DNA of 42,337 nt from Longimicrobiales bacterium (GCA_028279425.1 JANQNV010000002.1:1-42337); one strand, 5' to 3'. Positions 24,895 through 33,529 are shown, counted from the stretch's first letter. Notes: generated by a model from the letters alone, not told the origin. Program-made: numbers and translations.

Positions 24895-25473
24895 TCAGCC
24901 TCTAGAAGAAGCCCCCGCCGCTCGGGGCCCGGCGGCGGCCCTCGACACCGTCCGGGCCGAGACGAGAAGGCCGAGGATCAGCAGGAACGCGGCCCCGGCG
25001 AGCACCGGGATCGAGATGAATCCGAACACGAGCACGTAGCGCCCGGTGCAGGGGGCCCCGGCATCGCACGACACGATGTCGAGGGCCGGCTGAAATTGGA
25101 GGGCCACATGGTAGACGGCGATCAGGAGTCCCGCGGCCGCGAGGGGAACACCGTAGCGCCAGCTGTTCGGATCTCGGGTGAGCGCGCCCACGCCGCAGAC
25201 GACCACGAGCGGGTACATGGCGATCCGCTGGTACCAGCACAGGAGGCACGGTGTGAAGCCCACCCCGTCGGACAGATACAGGCTGCCGAGCATGGCGATC
25301 AGCGCCACGAGTGCCGCCCACCGGGTGAGGTCGACGGCCTGATCTCGGAAGCGCCGCTCGATCCATCGGCGGCCTGCCGAGCTGGTGTGCGCACCGAGGA
25401 GCAGCGGCCCCCCCACGAGCGCGACGATTGCGAGGATCGACAGGGTCTGGATGAAGACCAGATAGAAGCTCAT
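24895..25473 (-). CDS. dsbB: Disulfide bond formation protein B
   Basis: A 192-residue inner-membrane quinone reductase that reoxidises the periplasmic thiol oxidase. Four hydrophobic helices are visible (about 1-27, 48-67, 82-97 and 145-170). The first extracytoplasmic loop carries CLLC followed by WYQR, the redox motif and quinone-site arginine of DsbB/BdbC. The second loop has the second cysteine pair in SCDAGAPC. An unusual C-terminal Ala/Arg/Ser-rich tail follows the last helix. The partner thioredoxin-fold oxidase is not in the window. It is divergent from the PilT-like gene over a 111-base spacer in which I found no convincing promoter. Confidence 0.92.
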   Translation of the reverse strand: MSFYLVFIQTLSILAIVALVGGPLLLGAHTSSAGRRWIERRFRDQAVDLTRWAALVALIAMLGSLYLSDGVGFTPCLLCWYQRIAMYPLVVVCGVGALTRDPNSWRYGVPLAAAGLLIAVYHVALQFQPALDIVSCDAGAPCTGRYVLVFGFISIPVLAGAAFLLILGLLVSARTVSRAAAGPRAAGASSRG

Positions 25474-25584
25474 GCCACGAAACTAACCTGCCGACCCTGA
25501 AACAGGATGGGTGCGTGCGCGACGTGGGCGTGCCTAGCTTTCGGATAGGGTCCAGTTCACACACCTGCAGCAGGCGGGCCACCC

Positions 25585-26739
25585 ATGGTCGAGATCTTCA
25601 AGGCGGCGATCCAAAGGGGCGCCAGCGACATCCACTTCAAGTCGGGCGACGTCGTGCGGGCGCGGATCCACGGCGCGCTCGTGCCCCTCACGCAGCAGCG
25701 GCTCAACAGCGACCAGGTCCGACAGCTCGCGATGAAGCTCATGCCGCACGACGAGGATCGTGCCCGCATCGACCAGATCCTCGACTACGATTGTTCGTGG
25801 GGCCTGCCGGGCCTCGGGCGCTTCCGCGTCAACATCCTGCGGCAACGCAGCAGCTTCATGATCGTGATGCGGGTCATCCCCATCGAGATCCCGAGCTTCG
25901 AAGACCTGAAGCTTCCTCCGGTGTTGCGCGAGATCGCCGACTACGAGCGGGGGATGATCCTGGTCACCGGGGTGACGGGCTCGGGCAAGAGTTCGAGCAT
26001 GGCGGCGATGATCGACCACATCAATGCCACCAAGCCGATGCACATTGTCACGCTCGAGAACCCGGTCGAGTTCCTTCATCGCGACCAGCGCAGCTCGATC
26101 ACGCAGCGTGACATCGGGACCGATACCGACACGTTCATGATGGGACTACGGGCGTCGCTCCGTCAGGACCCGGACGTGATCCTCATCGGCGAGATGCGCG
26201 ACAAGGAGACCGTCGATACCGCGTTGAAGGCGGCCGAGACCGGGCACCTTGTGATTTCGACGGTCCACACCAAGAATGCGGTGCAAACGATCTCGCGTCT
26301 CATCGCGGTGTTCGAACCGAGCGAGCAGGAGATGATTCGGATTCGTCTCGCAGAGTCGCTTCAGGCGGTGATTTCACAGCGGCTGATTCCCACCAAGGAC
26401 GGACTCGGCCGGGTGCCCGCCTGCGAGATCATGCGCGTGACCGGGACGATTCGCGACTGTATTCGCGACAAGCACCGGCTGGACGAAATCTTCGACCTGA
26501 TCGAAGAGGGTCGGGCGCAGTACGGGTCGCAGAGCTTCGACCAGCACCTGATGGATCTGGTGAAGTCGGGGCAGGTCGACTTCAAGGTCGCCAAGGCGGC
26601 GGCCAACAACCCGACGGATTTCGATCTGAAGATGAATACCTTCGGGGGCGGCGACACCGGGTCGAGGGCCGGCATGCACGACGACGGCGAGCCGGGGCAG
26701 GACATGGTCAACGAAATGACTCAGATGTTCGGGAGCTGA
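25585..26739 (+). CDS. pilT: PilT/PilU-like type IV pilus retraction ATPase
   Basis: A 384-residue hexameric secretion-type ATPase. The N-terminal PAS-like domain starts with the GASDIHFKSGD motif; the core carries Walker A GVTGSGKSS (129-137), the Asp box (HIVTLENPVEFLH), Walker B ILIGEMRDKETV with Glu203, and the His box GHLVISTVHT. The C-terminal helical tail matches PilT/PilU (FKVAKAAANNPTDFDLKM), and absence of a zinc-binding tetracysteine separates it from PilB. PilT versus PilU cannot be decided here. No other pilus gene is nearby. The next gene begins one base after the stop, so the two are probably cotranscribed. Confidence 0.9.
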   Translation: MVEIFKAAIQRGASDIHFKSGDVVRARIHGALVPLTQQRLNSDQVRQLAMKLMPHDEDRARIDQILDYDCSWGLPGLGRFRVNILRQRSSFMIVMRVIPIEIPSFEDLKLPPVLREIADYERGMILVTGVTGSGKSSSMAAMIDHINATKPMHIVTLENPVEFLHRDQRSSITQRDIGTDTDTFMMGLRASLRQDPDVILIGEMRDKETVDTALKAAETGHLVISTVHTKNAVQTISRLIAVFEPSEQEMIRIRLAESLQAVISQRLIPTKDGLGRVPACEIMRVTGTIRDCIRDKHRLDEIFDLIEEGRAQYGSQSFDQHLMDLVKSGQVDFKVAKAAANNPTDFDLKMNTFGGGDTGSRAGMHDDGEPGQDMVNEMTQMFGS

Positions 26740-26740
26740 G

Positions 26741-27640
26741 ATGGCAGAGGTCGATCTGACCGGAGTACTGGTGCCCACGACGACTCCATTCGCGCCGCGT
26801 GGGGAAGTCGACCTCGATGCCTTCGAACGAAATGTGCGGGAGCTGGCGCAGACGGGAGTCGCCGGCTTCGTGGTGGGGGGATCCACCGGTGAAGCCGTCC
26901 TGCTCGACGCCGCAGAGCGCCTGAATCTGTGGACCGCGACGCGCGAGGTGGCTCCCGACTCCGTTCTCGTGCCCGGTACGGGCGCCGAGTCGACGCGCAC
27001 GACGATTCGGATGTGCCGCGCTGCAGGTCAGGCGGGTGCCGATGCCGTTCTGGTTCAGCCGCCCGCCTTCTACAAGGGGGCGATGACGCGCGAGGCGCTC
27101 GCCGATCACTTCCGCGCCGTCGCCGATGCCTCTCCCGTGCCGGTCATCGTCTATCAGGTGCCGTTGCGCATGAGCACCGTCGACCTGTCGACTCCGCTCC
27201 TCGCCGAACTCTCCGAGCACGACAACATCGTCGGGGTGAAGGACTCGCGCGGGCGGCTCGATCTCATTCGCGAGGTCGTCGAGGCCACCCGCGAGGGATT
27301 CCAGGTGCTGGTCGGGAGCGGGGCACTCCTCCAGGCGGCGCTCCAGGCGGGCGCCGTGGGAGGTATCCTCGGTGTGGCCAATATCGCACCGGAGCTCTGC
27401 GCCGAGATCTTCGCGGCGCATCAACGCGGTGACGTCGAGTCGGCCGCCCGGACCCAGTCGCGAGTCGCCCCGGTGCACACCGGAATCGTGGGAGGTATGG
27501 GTGTCCCCGGGGTCAAGTACGCCGTCGACCTCGTCGGCCGCGCCGGTGGCGCGCCCCGATCACCGCTTCGGCCGCTCTCCGAGCAGGGTCGGGGGGAGGT
27601 CGCTCGGCTCTTGGAGGATGCGGCGCTGATCGCGAATTGA
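26741..27640 (+). CDS. DapA-family pyruvate aldolase (possible HOGA-like)
   Basis: A 299-residue class I aldolase of the dihydrodipicolinate synthase superfamily, one base downstream of pilT. Conserved residues are GGSTGEA (47-53), the Tyr138 of VYQVP and the Schiff-base Lys167 in VGVKDSRG. Compared with the operon DapA, the YYNKPP stretch is replaced by QPPAFYKG and SRTG by LRMS, so the arginine that binds the aspartate-semialdehyde carboxylate appears to be missing. This resembles 4-hydroxy-2-oxoglutarate aldolase and related keto-acid lyases. I infer a catabolic aldolase rather than a second DapA. The TGA stop lies inside the -35 box of the purA promoter. Confidence 0.82.
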   Translation: MAEVDLTGVLVPTTTPFAPRGEVDLDAFERNVRELAQTGVAGFVVGGSTGEAVLLDAAERLNLWTATREVAPDSVLVPGTGAESTRTTIRMCRAAGQAGADAVLVQPPAFYKGAMTREALADHFRAVADASPVPVIVYQVPLRMSTVDLSTPLLAELSEHDNIVGVKDSRGRLDLIREVVEATREGFQVLVGSGALLQAALQAGAVGGILGVANIAPELCAEIFAAHQRGDVESAARTQSRVAPVHTGIVGGMGVPGVKYAVDLVGRAGGAPRSPLRPLSEQGRGEVARLLEDAALIAN

Positions 27641-27665
27641 CAGCCCTGTAGCGGCATTCTAGCTT
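27637..27665 (+). promoter_or_regulatory. purA promoter with perfect -35
   Basis: TTGACA at 27637-27642 is a perfect -35 box and overlaps the TGA stop of the aldolase gene. After 17 bases comes TAGCTT (27660-27665), a weak -10. The expected start is near 27671-27672, so the transcript would open with GGAAGAAGCCC and run almost at once into the terminator at 27686-27718. Confidence 0.5.
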
Positions 27666-27685
27666 CTCTAGGAAGAAGCCCAGTC

Positions 27686-27718
27686 GAGCCCTTCCGTCCA
27701 GGAAGGGCTCTTTTTTTT
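27686..27718 (+). terminator. Intrinsic terminator abutting the purA ribosome binding site
   Basis: Perfect 10-bp stem GAGCCCTTCC / GGAAGGGCTC with a GTCCA loop and eight consecutive T residues (27711-27718). It is the only textbook intrinsic terminator I see in the window. The purA ribosome binding site GGAG starts at the very next base (27719), leaving no room for a promoter between them. Any purA transcript must read through, which points to attenuation. GGAAG at 27671-27675 could pair with CTTCC at 27691-27695 as a competing structure. Confidence 0.92.
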
Positions 27719-27731
27719 GGAGAAGCGCCGG

Positions 27732-29024
27732 ATGTTTCGAACGGGGAACTGCACCGTCGTCGTCGGATGCCAGTGGGGCGACGAAGGCAAAGGCAAGATC
27801 GTCGACGTGCTTTCCGAGGCCGTGCAAATCGTGGCCCGGTACCAAGGGGGCGCCAACGCGGGTCACACGGTGCACGTGGGGGCCAAGGAATTCATCCTGC
27901 ACCAGATTCCCTCAGGGATTCTCCACCCGGGCACCCGCTGCCTTCTCGGCAACGGCGTCGTGCTCGACATCGAGCAGTTCTTCGAGGAGTTCGACGCCCT
28001 CGTCGAGCGCGACATCGACGTGGGCGGGCGCGTGGGCGTCAGCGAGCGCGCCCACCTGCTGATGCCGTATCACCGGGTGCTGGACCGCATGTCGGAGGAT
28101 CGGGCGGCCGAGAAGATCGGCACGACGGGTCGCGGCATCGGACCCGCCTACGAAGACAAGGCGGGTCGGCGCGGCATTCGCGTGGCCGACCTCCACGACG
28201 CCGACCGCTTCCGACGTCTGGTGGACCGTGGGATCGAGCGTGCCCGGGCCCGTCTCGAGGCCATGGGAGAGAGTGCACGCGTCGACGAGTTGCTCGAGGC
28301 GATGGAGCGGAGCGTCGCACTCGGCGAGCGGCTGCGGGCCATCGCGACCGATCCTGCGATCGAGATCATGCAGGCCTTCGCCGACGGGCGCCGGGTGCTG
28401 CTGGAGGGAGCGCAGGGTACGGCTCTCGATCTCGATCACGGCACGTATCCGTTCGTCACGTCCTCCAATACCACCGCCGCCGGGGCCGCGATCGGCGTGG
28501 GCATCGGTCCGACCCGCATCACCGACGTCGTCGGGGTCGTGAAGGCCTACACCACCCGTGTCGGGAATGGACCCCTCCCGACGGGGTTCGACGAGGCCAT
28601 GGACGAGCGTATGCGCCAGCTGGGTGGAGAGTTCGGCGCCACGACCGGTCGTCCGCGGCGCTGCGGCTGGTTCGATGCTGTGCTGGCGCGCTACGCGGCC
28701 CGCGTGAACGGTCTCACGGCTCTCGCGGTGACCAAACTCGACGTGCTCGACACGCTCCCCGAAATCGGGATCGGGCTCGAGTACTGCAAGCCGGGTGGGG
28801 AGTGCACACGCGAGTTCCCCGCCGACACGTCGATGCTGGCCAACGTGGAACCCAACTTCGAGGTGATGCCCGGCTGGCAGTCCGACACGACGGGGTGCCG
28901 GAAGCTCGAAGATCTGCCGAGCAACGCCCGCGCCTACCTCGATCGCATCGAAGAGTTGACGGCCACGCCGGTGCGATGGGTCTCGGTGGGCACGCGCCGC
29001 GATCAGATCATCGAGGTGGCCTGA
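27732..29024 (+). CDS. purA: Adenylosuccinate synthetase
   Basis: GTP-dependent ligation of IMP and aspartate, the first committed step to AMP. The 430-residue product begins at the ATG at 27732 with GGAGAAG nine bases upstream. The signature GCQWGDEGKGKIVD (12-25, catalytic Asp17), GGANAGHTV with His45, TTGRGIGPAYEDK, the GAQGTALDLDHGTYPFVTSSNTT block and VGNGPLPTG are all present, and the length is normal. The only promoter candidate lies before a strong terminator in the leader, so expression is probably controlled by transcription read-through. It is convergent with the FAD-linked dehydrogenase gene, with six bases between stops. Confidence 0.97.
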   Translation: MFRTGNCTVVVGCQWGDEGKGKIVDVLSEAVQIVARYQGGANAGHTVHVGAKEFILHQIPSGILHPGTRCLLGNGVVLDIEQFFEEFDALVERDIDVGGRVGVSERAHLLMPYHRVLDRMSEDRAAEKIGTTGRGIGPAYEDKAGRRGIRVADLHDADRFRRLVDRGIERARARLEAMGESARVDELLEAMERSVALGERLRAIATDPAIEIMQAFADGRRVLLEGAQGTALDLDHGTYPFVTSSNTTAAGAAIGVGIGPTRITDVVGVVKAYTTRVGNGPLPTGFDEAMDERMRQLGGEFGATTGRPRRCGWFDAVLARYAARVNGLTALAVTKLDVLDTLPEIGIGLEYCKPGGECTREFPADTSMLANVEPNFEVMPGWQSDTTGCRKLEDLPSNARAYLDRIEELTATPVRWVSVGTRRDQIIEVA

Positions 29025-29030
29025 GGCCGC

Positions 29031-30425
29031 TCAGCTCACCAAGACGTTACCGGGGGCGAGTCGAGACTCGGGGTCGAGCTCTCGCTTCACCGCGCGCATG
29101 AGCCGAATTTGAACGGGCGACATCTGAAGCGGTAGCCAGCGAGCCTTCAGCTTGCCTACGCCATGCTCCGCGGCGACGGTGCCCCCTCGCGGCAGCACCG
29201 ATTCCACGAGAATCTGCTCCACGCACGCCTCGATGCGTTCCGCCTCGGCTGGATCGCGGGCGACCCAGTTGAGGTGGGGATGGCCGTTGCCGAGATGGCC
29301 GTACACGACCGGATCGGCGATCCCGTGGGCCGCCGCGGCGCGCCTCGCCTCGCCCAGCGCCTCCGCTGCCCGGTCGAAGGGCACCGCCCAGTCGGTCGAG
29401 ATGCGGCGCCCGCCACGCGCGAGGTAGGGCCCCGTAGCCTCGTGCATGGCGGCGGGGCAGGCGTGGCGGATCTTGCGGGCTTCCCGCAGCGCCTGTTCGC
29501 CGTCGAAGACCACGATTCGATCGTCGATCGCCCCGTGGGACTCGGCCAGCGCCAACCAGCCTTCGAAGTCGGGATCCTCGGATCCGGCTTCTTCGAGGTA
29601 GACCATCGTGCCCCGCTCATCGCCCCACGCGTCGCCCGGGTGGGCCTCCCGAGCGAAGCCGAAGGCGGTGCGATCGAAGTACTCCAGACAACGCGGTGAC
29701 AGGCGCTCGGAGGCGCGTGCCTCGACGAGAAAGCCGAGGGCGGCACCCTCGTCGGGGAAGGGGATCCCCAACCCCACGACCTGATCGGGAAGGGGTTGTA
29801 GCAGGACCTCGATCTCGAGAAGGATCCCGAGGATGCCCTCGCTGCCGACGAACCAGTCGACCTCGTCCTGAGTCGGGAGGAGTCCGACCGTGTTCTTCTC
29901 CATCTCCGGTCGCCGGACCTCCACCACGGAGCCGTCGGCCAGCGCGACCGTGAGCGCCGACACGTGGCGACGGGTAGGGCCGTACCGCAGGGTGCGAGCC
30001 CCCGAGGCGTTGCAGGCGACGGATCCCCCGATCGTCGCCTCGTTTTCGCTGGTGGGGTCGGGAGCGAAGAAGAGCCCTTCGGCGGCCAGCGCCCGGTTGA
30101 GGTCGCCCACCACCACCCCTGGTTCGACGCGGGCGCGCCGGACCGACGGGTCGATGTCGAGAATCCGGTCCATGCGGCTCATGGAAAGCAGGAGGCCGCC
30201 CGGACCGGCGATCGAGGCGCCGGTAGTGCTGGTCTGCGCACCTGCCGCGGTGACGCTCAGGCCGAGGCCGGCGGCGTCGCGCAACGTCTCGATGGTTTCG
30301 CCGCGTGAGCTCGGGCGCGCGAGGGCTGCCGGCACTTCGCGAAGGCCCGAGACGTCGGCCGAATAAGCCTCACACACCGACGGGTCGCGGACGAAGGTCG
30401 ATGTGGAAGGAGTGCCGTCGTTCAT
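29031..30425 (-). CDS. FAD-linked 2-hydroxyacid dehydrogenase (GlcD/D2HGDH-like)
   Basis: A 464-residue flavoprotein of the vanillyl-alcohol-oxidase fold. The ATG at 30425 overlaps the serA stop by four bases. The FAD_binding_4 domain (about 35-215) carries VTAAGAQTSTTG, PDPTSENEATIGGSVACNAS and GARTLRYGPTR. The C-terminal FAD-oxidase domain carries YGHLGNGHPHLNW and the terminal signature VAAEHGVGKLK, both typical of D-lactate, glycolate and D-2-hydroxyglutarate dehydrogenases. Coupling to serA favours D-2-hydroxyglutarate, a by-product of SerA acting on 2-oxoglutarate; this is inference. Glycolate or D-lactate oxidation remains possible because the substrate residues cannot be read from sequence alone. 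Confidence 0.88.
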   Translation of the reverse strand: MNDGTPSTSTFVRDPSVCEAYSADVSGLREVPAALARPSSRGETIETLRDAAGLGLSVTAAGAQTSTTGASIAGPGGLLLSMSRMDRILDIDPSVRRARVEPGVVVGDLNRALAAEGLFFAPDPTSENEATIGGSVACNASGARTLRYGPTRRHVSALTVALADGSVVEVRRPEMEKNTVGLLPTQDEVDWFVGSEGILGILLEIEVLLQPLPDQVVGLGIPFPDEGAALGFLVEARASERLSPRCLEYFDRTAFGFAREAHPGDAWGDERGTMVYLEEAGSEDPDFEGWLALAESHGAIDDRIVVFDGEQALREARKIRHACPAAMHEATGPYLARGGRRISTDWAVPFDRAAEALGEARRAAAAHGIADPVVYGHLGNGHPHLNWVARDPAEAERIEACVEQILVESVLPRGGTVAAEHGVGKLKARWLPLQMSPVQIRLMRAVKRELDPESRLAPGNVLVS

Positions 30426-32032
30426 GCGTCGCGATGGAACGAGACGGTCGTCACTCGCGCCACGTCGTCGAGCGCGAGGAGTTCGTCGACCAGCGAGGCC
30501 GGGGGTGGGGCGTCGAGACCCACGACGGCGAGTGCCTCGCCACCCTCGGCCATGCGCGACTGATGGTACTCCCCGATGTTGACACCGGCTTTGCCGAGGG
30601 CGGTGCCGACGTGGCCGATCACTCCGGGGACGTCTCGATTGTGCAGCACCATGAGCGTGCGACGTGGCGCGACGTCGACGTGGAATTCGCCGATGCGGGT
30701 GAGGCGCGGCTCGGTATCGACCGCAGCGACTCCCCCGACCCGCACGCTCGAACCGTCGGCCTCGACACGGACCTCGAGAGCACGGTTGTGCGGTGGAACG
30801 CCGCCCGAACCCAACCGGAGCTCGATACCGCGACCCCGCGCGACCCGCCGGGCGTTGATCAGGTTGAGCCGCCCGGCGTCGACGATGTCTTCGAGCACCC
30901 CCGCCGAGGCGGCGCTCAGGAGCACTCCTCCCGCGGGGGCGAGGTCGTCGCCGACCTTGAGGGTGAGGCTCCGGACCGCCGTGTGGCCGGCGCTGGCGAG
31001 TAGCGCTCGCGCGACCACGGAGGCCCGACGGGCGAGACGCAACGCGGGCTGGAGTCCATCGATATCGTCGCTGCCGACGTCGACGTTGAGCGATCGGCTC
31101 AGATCGTCGTGAAGGAAGAAGTCGCGCACACCGGCACATACGTCGACCGCGACGTTGTGCTGCGACTCCACGGTCGATGCCCCCAGGTGAGGGGTCAACA
31201 CGACGTCGCTGCGAGTGCGGAAGGCGTGGTCTCCTCGAAGGGGCTCCTCCCCGTACACGTCCATGACGGCACCACCGAGGCGATCGGTGGCCAGTTCGCG
31301 CGCGAGTGCCTCCTCGTCGATGATTCCCCCGCGCGCCATGTTGACGATGACGGCTCCGTCGTTCAGCTCGGCCAGCTGTGCGGCTCCAATGAGGCCCCGG
31401 GTTTCGTCGGTGAGGGGCGTGTGGACCGTGACGATGTCTGCTTCCCGCAGCAAACCCTCCAGCGTGTCTGCGCGATCGGCTCGCATCCGCATGAATCGTT
31501 CTTCGCCGACGTACGGGTCGTACGCGGCCAGCTTCATACCGAAGGCCTGCGCGCGTTGCGCCACTTCACCCCCGATACGACCCAGGCCGACGATGCCGAG
31601 CGTCTTGCCCTTGAGTTCGGTGCCCGTCAGCGCCGATCGCTCCCATCGCCCCTCGTGCATCGACTGGTCGGCTCGGGTCACATGACGGAGAAGGTTGAGC
31701 ACGGCTCCAAAAAACAGCTCGGCCACCGCCACCGTGTTGCCCGCCGGCGCGTTGATGACGGCGATTCCGAGTCGGGTTGCCTCGTCCATGTCGACGTTGT
31801 CGACGCCGACACCGGCTCTCCCCACGCACCGAAGTCGAGTCCCTGCGCGGAGCAGCTCCGTCGAAATCCGGGTGGCACTCCGGCCGATGATGGCGTCGTA
31901 CCCGCCGATACGATCCAGGAGGGTCTCGGCGGGGAGGGTGGGCTCGACATCGACCTCGAAATCCGGCGTATCGTGAAGGAGGGCGATCCCGATGGGATTC
32001 ACGTGGTCGGTGACGAGAATGCGGACCGGCAT
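30422..32032 (-). CDS. serA: D-3-phosphoglycerate dehydrogenase, long ACT form
   Basis: First enzyme of serine synthesis, oxidising 3-phosphoglycerate with NAD+. The 536-residue protein has the substrate domain with VGRAGVGVDNVD, the Rossmann motif GLGRIGGEVA, and the catalytic triad Arg (NMARGGIIDE), Glu (YGEEPL) and His (TPHLGAST). After the catalytic core come the intervening ASB domain (about 320-450) and a C-terminal ACT domain (LMVLHNRDVPGVIGHVGTALG), giving the long type found in actinobacteria and many others, often inhibited by serine. It is divergent from ffh and followed in overlap by the FAD-linked dehydrogenase. Confidence 0.96.
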   Translation of the reverse strand: MPVRILVTDHVNPIGIALLHDTPDFEVDVEPTLPAETLLDRIGGYDAIIGRSATRISTELLRAGTRLRCVGRAGVGVDNVDMDEATRLGIAVINAPAGNTVAVAELFFGAVLNLLRHVTRADQSMHEGRWERSALTGTELKGKTLGIVGLGRIGGEVAQRAQAFGMKLAAYDPYVGEERFMRMRADRADTLEGLLREADIVTVHTPLTDETRGLIGAAQLAELNDGAVIVNMARGGIIDEEALARELATDRLGGAVMDVYGEEPLRGDHAFRTRSDVVLTPHLGASTVESQHNVAVDVCAGVRDFFLHDDLSRSLNVDVGSDDIDGLQPALRLARRASVVARALLASAGHTAVRSLTLKVGDDLAPAGGVLLSAASAGVLEDIVDAGRLNLINARRVARGRGIELRLGSGGVPPHNRALEVRVEADGSSVRVGGVAAVDTEPRLTRIGEFHVDVAPRRTLMVLHNRDVPGVIGHVGTALGKAGVNIGEYHQSRMAEGGEALAVVGLDAPPPASLVDELLALDDVARVTTVSFHRDA

Positions 32033-32110
32033 GGGCGACGGGCTGAAGGCTGGGGGATCGGAAACCGGTCACCACTCTAGAAGGGTGGTGCAGAAGTAGG
32101 AAGGGACCGC

Positions 32111-32139
32111 TTCACAGGTCATCCGGGCCCCTTTAGGAT
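32111..32139 (+). promoter_or_regulatory. ffh promoter
   Basis: TTCACA (32111-32116, five of six) and TAGGAT (32134-32139, four of six) are separated by 17 bases and sit 44 bases before the ffh ATG in the serA-ffh divergent spacer. This is the best housekeeping-type promoter match in this spacer. Confidence 0.6.
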
Positions 32140-32182
32140 AACCACGCACAGGCGCCCTGCCTCACCCCTACGACACGGCATC

Positions 32183-33529
32183 ATGTTCGAGGAACTCAGC
32201 AACAAGCTCGACGGTGTACTCTCCCGCTTCAGGCAGCGGGGCGTGCTCACCGAACCGATGATCCGTGAGGGGCTGCGGGAGATCCGACGGGTACTCCTCG
32301 AAGCTGACGTCAACTTCAAGGTGACGCGCCAGTTCCTCGGTCGTGTGCAGGAGCGAGCGCTCGGCGAAGACGTCGTGAAGTCGGTGTCGCCCGGGCAGCA
32401 GATCGTCAAGATCGTACACGACGAACTCGCGGCCTTGCTCGGAGACGAGAGGCCGGGAATCAAGTGGGTGTCGTCGCCCCCCACCATCATCATGATGGTC
32501 GGGTTGCAGGGCTCGGGAAAGACGACGTCATCGGCGAAGCTCGCCCGGCGGTTCGCTCGCGAGGGGCGGAAGCCGATGCTCGCGGCGTGCGACCTGCAGC
32601 GGCCGGCGGCCATCGAGCAGCTCCAGAGTCTGGGGCGCCGGATCGAGGTGCCCGTGCACGCCGGCACGTTCGGAGGCGATCCGGTTGCCACCGCGCGCGA
32701 GGCCGTCGCTGCCGCCCGTGATCAGGGGCGCAGCGTGCTGATCGTCGACACGGCGGGCCGCCTCCAGATCGACGACACCCTCATGGCCGAGCTGGGCCGA
32801 ATTCGCGACGAGATCCAGCCGCAGGAGATTCTCCTGGTGGCCGATGCGATGACGGGTCAGGAGGCCGTTCGGATCGCGGAGGGGTTCGATCAGGCGCTCG
32901 ACATCAGCGGAGTCGTCTTGACGAAGATGGACGGTGACGCCCGCGGCGGCGCCGCTCTGTCGATCCGAGGTGTGACCGGCAAGCCGATCAAGTTCGTCGG
33001 GGTAGGCGAAACGGTCGACGATCTCGACTCGGCCGATCCGGAGCGCCTCGCCGGGCGGATCCTCCAGATGGGCGACGTCGTGGGCCTCGTAGAGCGGGCC
33101 CAGCGCTCCATGGATCTCGAGGAGCAGGAGAAGCTCCAGGAGAAGATGCTGGGCGGTGGGAAATTCACACTCGAGGACTTTCTGACTGCGATGCGGCAGA
33201 TTCAGCGCATGGGGCCGCTCGATCAACTGCTGAAGCTGATTCCCGGGGCCAACAAGCTGAAGATCCCCGGGGGGCAGATCGACCCGAAGCGCATGAAGCA
33301 CGTGGAGGCGATCATCCTGTCGATGACGCCCAAGGAGCGAGCCAATCCAAAGGTCATCGACGGCTCCCGACGGGCTCGAATCGCGCGTGGGTCGGGCCGG
33401 CCGGTGTCGGAGATCAACCGCCTGCTCAAACAGTTCACCGAGATGCAGCGCTTCATGAAGAAGATGAAGGGTTTCGGGGGATTGATGGGCAAGGGGGGTG
33501 GGCTTCCCGGCATGCCGTTCGGCCGCTGA
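32183..33529 (+). CDS. ffh: Signal recognition particle protein Ffh
   Basis: SRP54 GTPase that binds 4.5S RNA and signal sequences of nascent membrane proteins. The 448-residue protein has an N-terminal helical domain, G1 motif GLQGSGKTT (107-115), the DLQRPAAIEQL insertion-box region, DTAGR, TKMDGDARGG and the C-terminal M domain from about 300. The M domain is methionine-rich (MLGGGKFTLEDF, IILSMTPKER, RIARGSGRPVSEINRLLKQF) and ends in a Gly/Met tail. Length is standard. In many bacteria rpsP follows directly; here four envelope genes intervene. Confidence 0.97.
   Translation: MFEELSNKLDGVLSRFRQRGVLTEPMIREGLREIRRVLLEADVNFKVTRQFLGRVQERALGEDVVKSVSPGQQIVKIVHDELAALLGDERPGIKWVSSPPTIIMMVGLQGSGKTTSSAKLARRFAREGRKPMLAACDLQRPAAIEQLQSLGRRIEVPVHAGTFGGDPVATAREAVAAARDQGRSVLIVDTAGRLQIDDTLMAELGRIRDEIQPQEILLVADAMTGQEAVRIAEGFDQALDISGVVLTKMDGDARGGAALSIRGVTGKPIKFVGVGETVDDLDSADPERLAGRILQMGDVVGLVERAQRSMDLEEQEKLQEKMLGGGKFTLEDFLTAMRQIQRMGPLDQLLKLIPGANKLKIPGGQIDPKRMKHVEAIILSMTPKERANPKVIDGSRRARIARGSGRPVSEINRLLKQFTEMQRFMKKMKGFGGLMGKGGGLPGMPFGR

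Noticed and set aside
27643-27731. Known purine, PRPP or ppGpp riboswitch in front of purA
   Set aside because: The leader before the terminator is about 15 bases, far too short for those aptamers.
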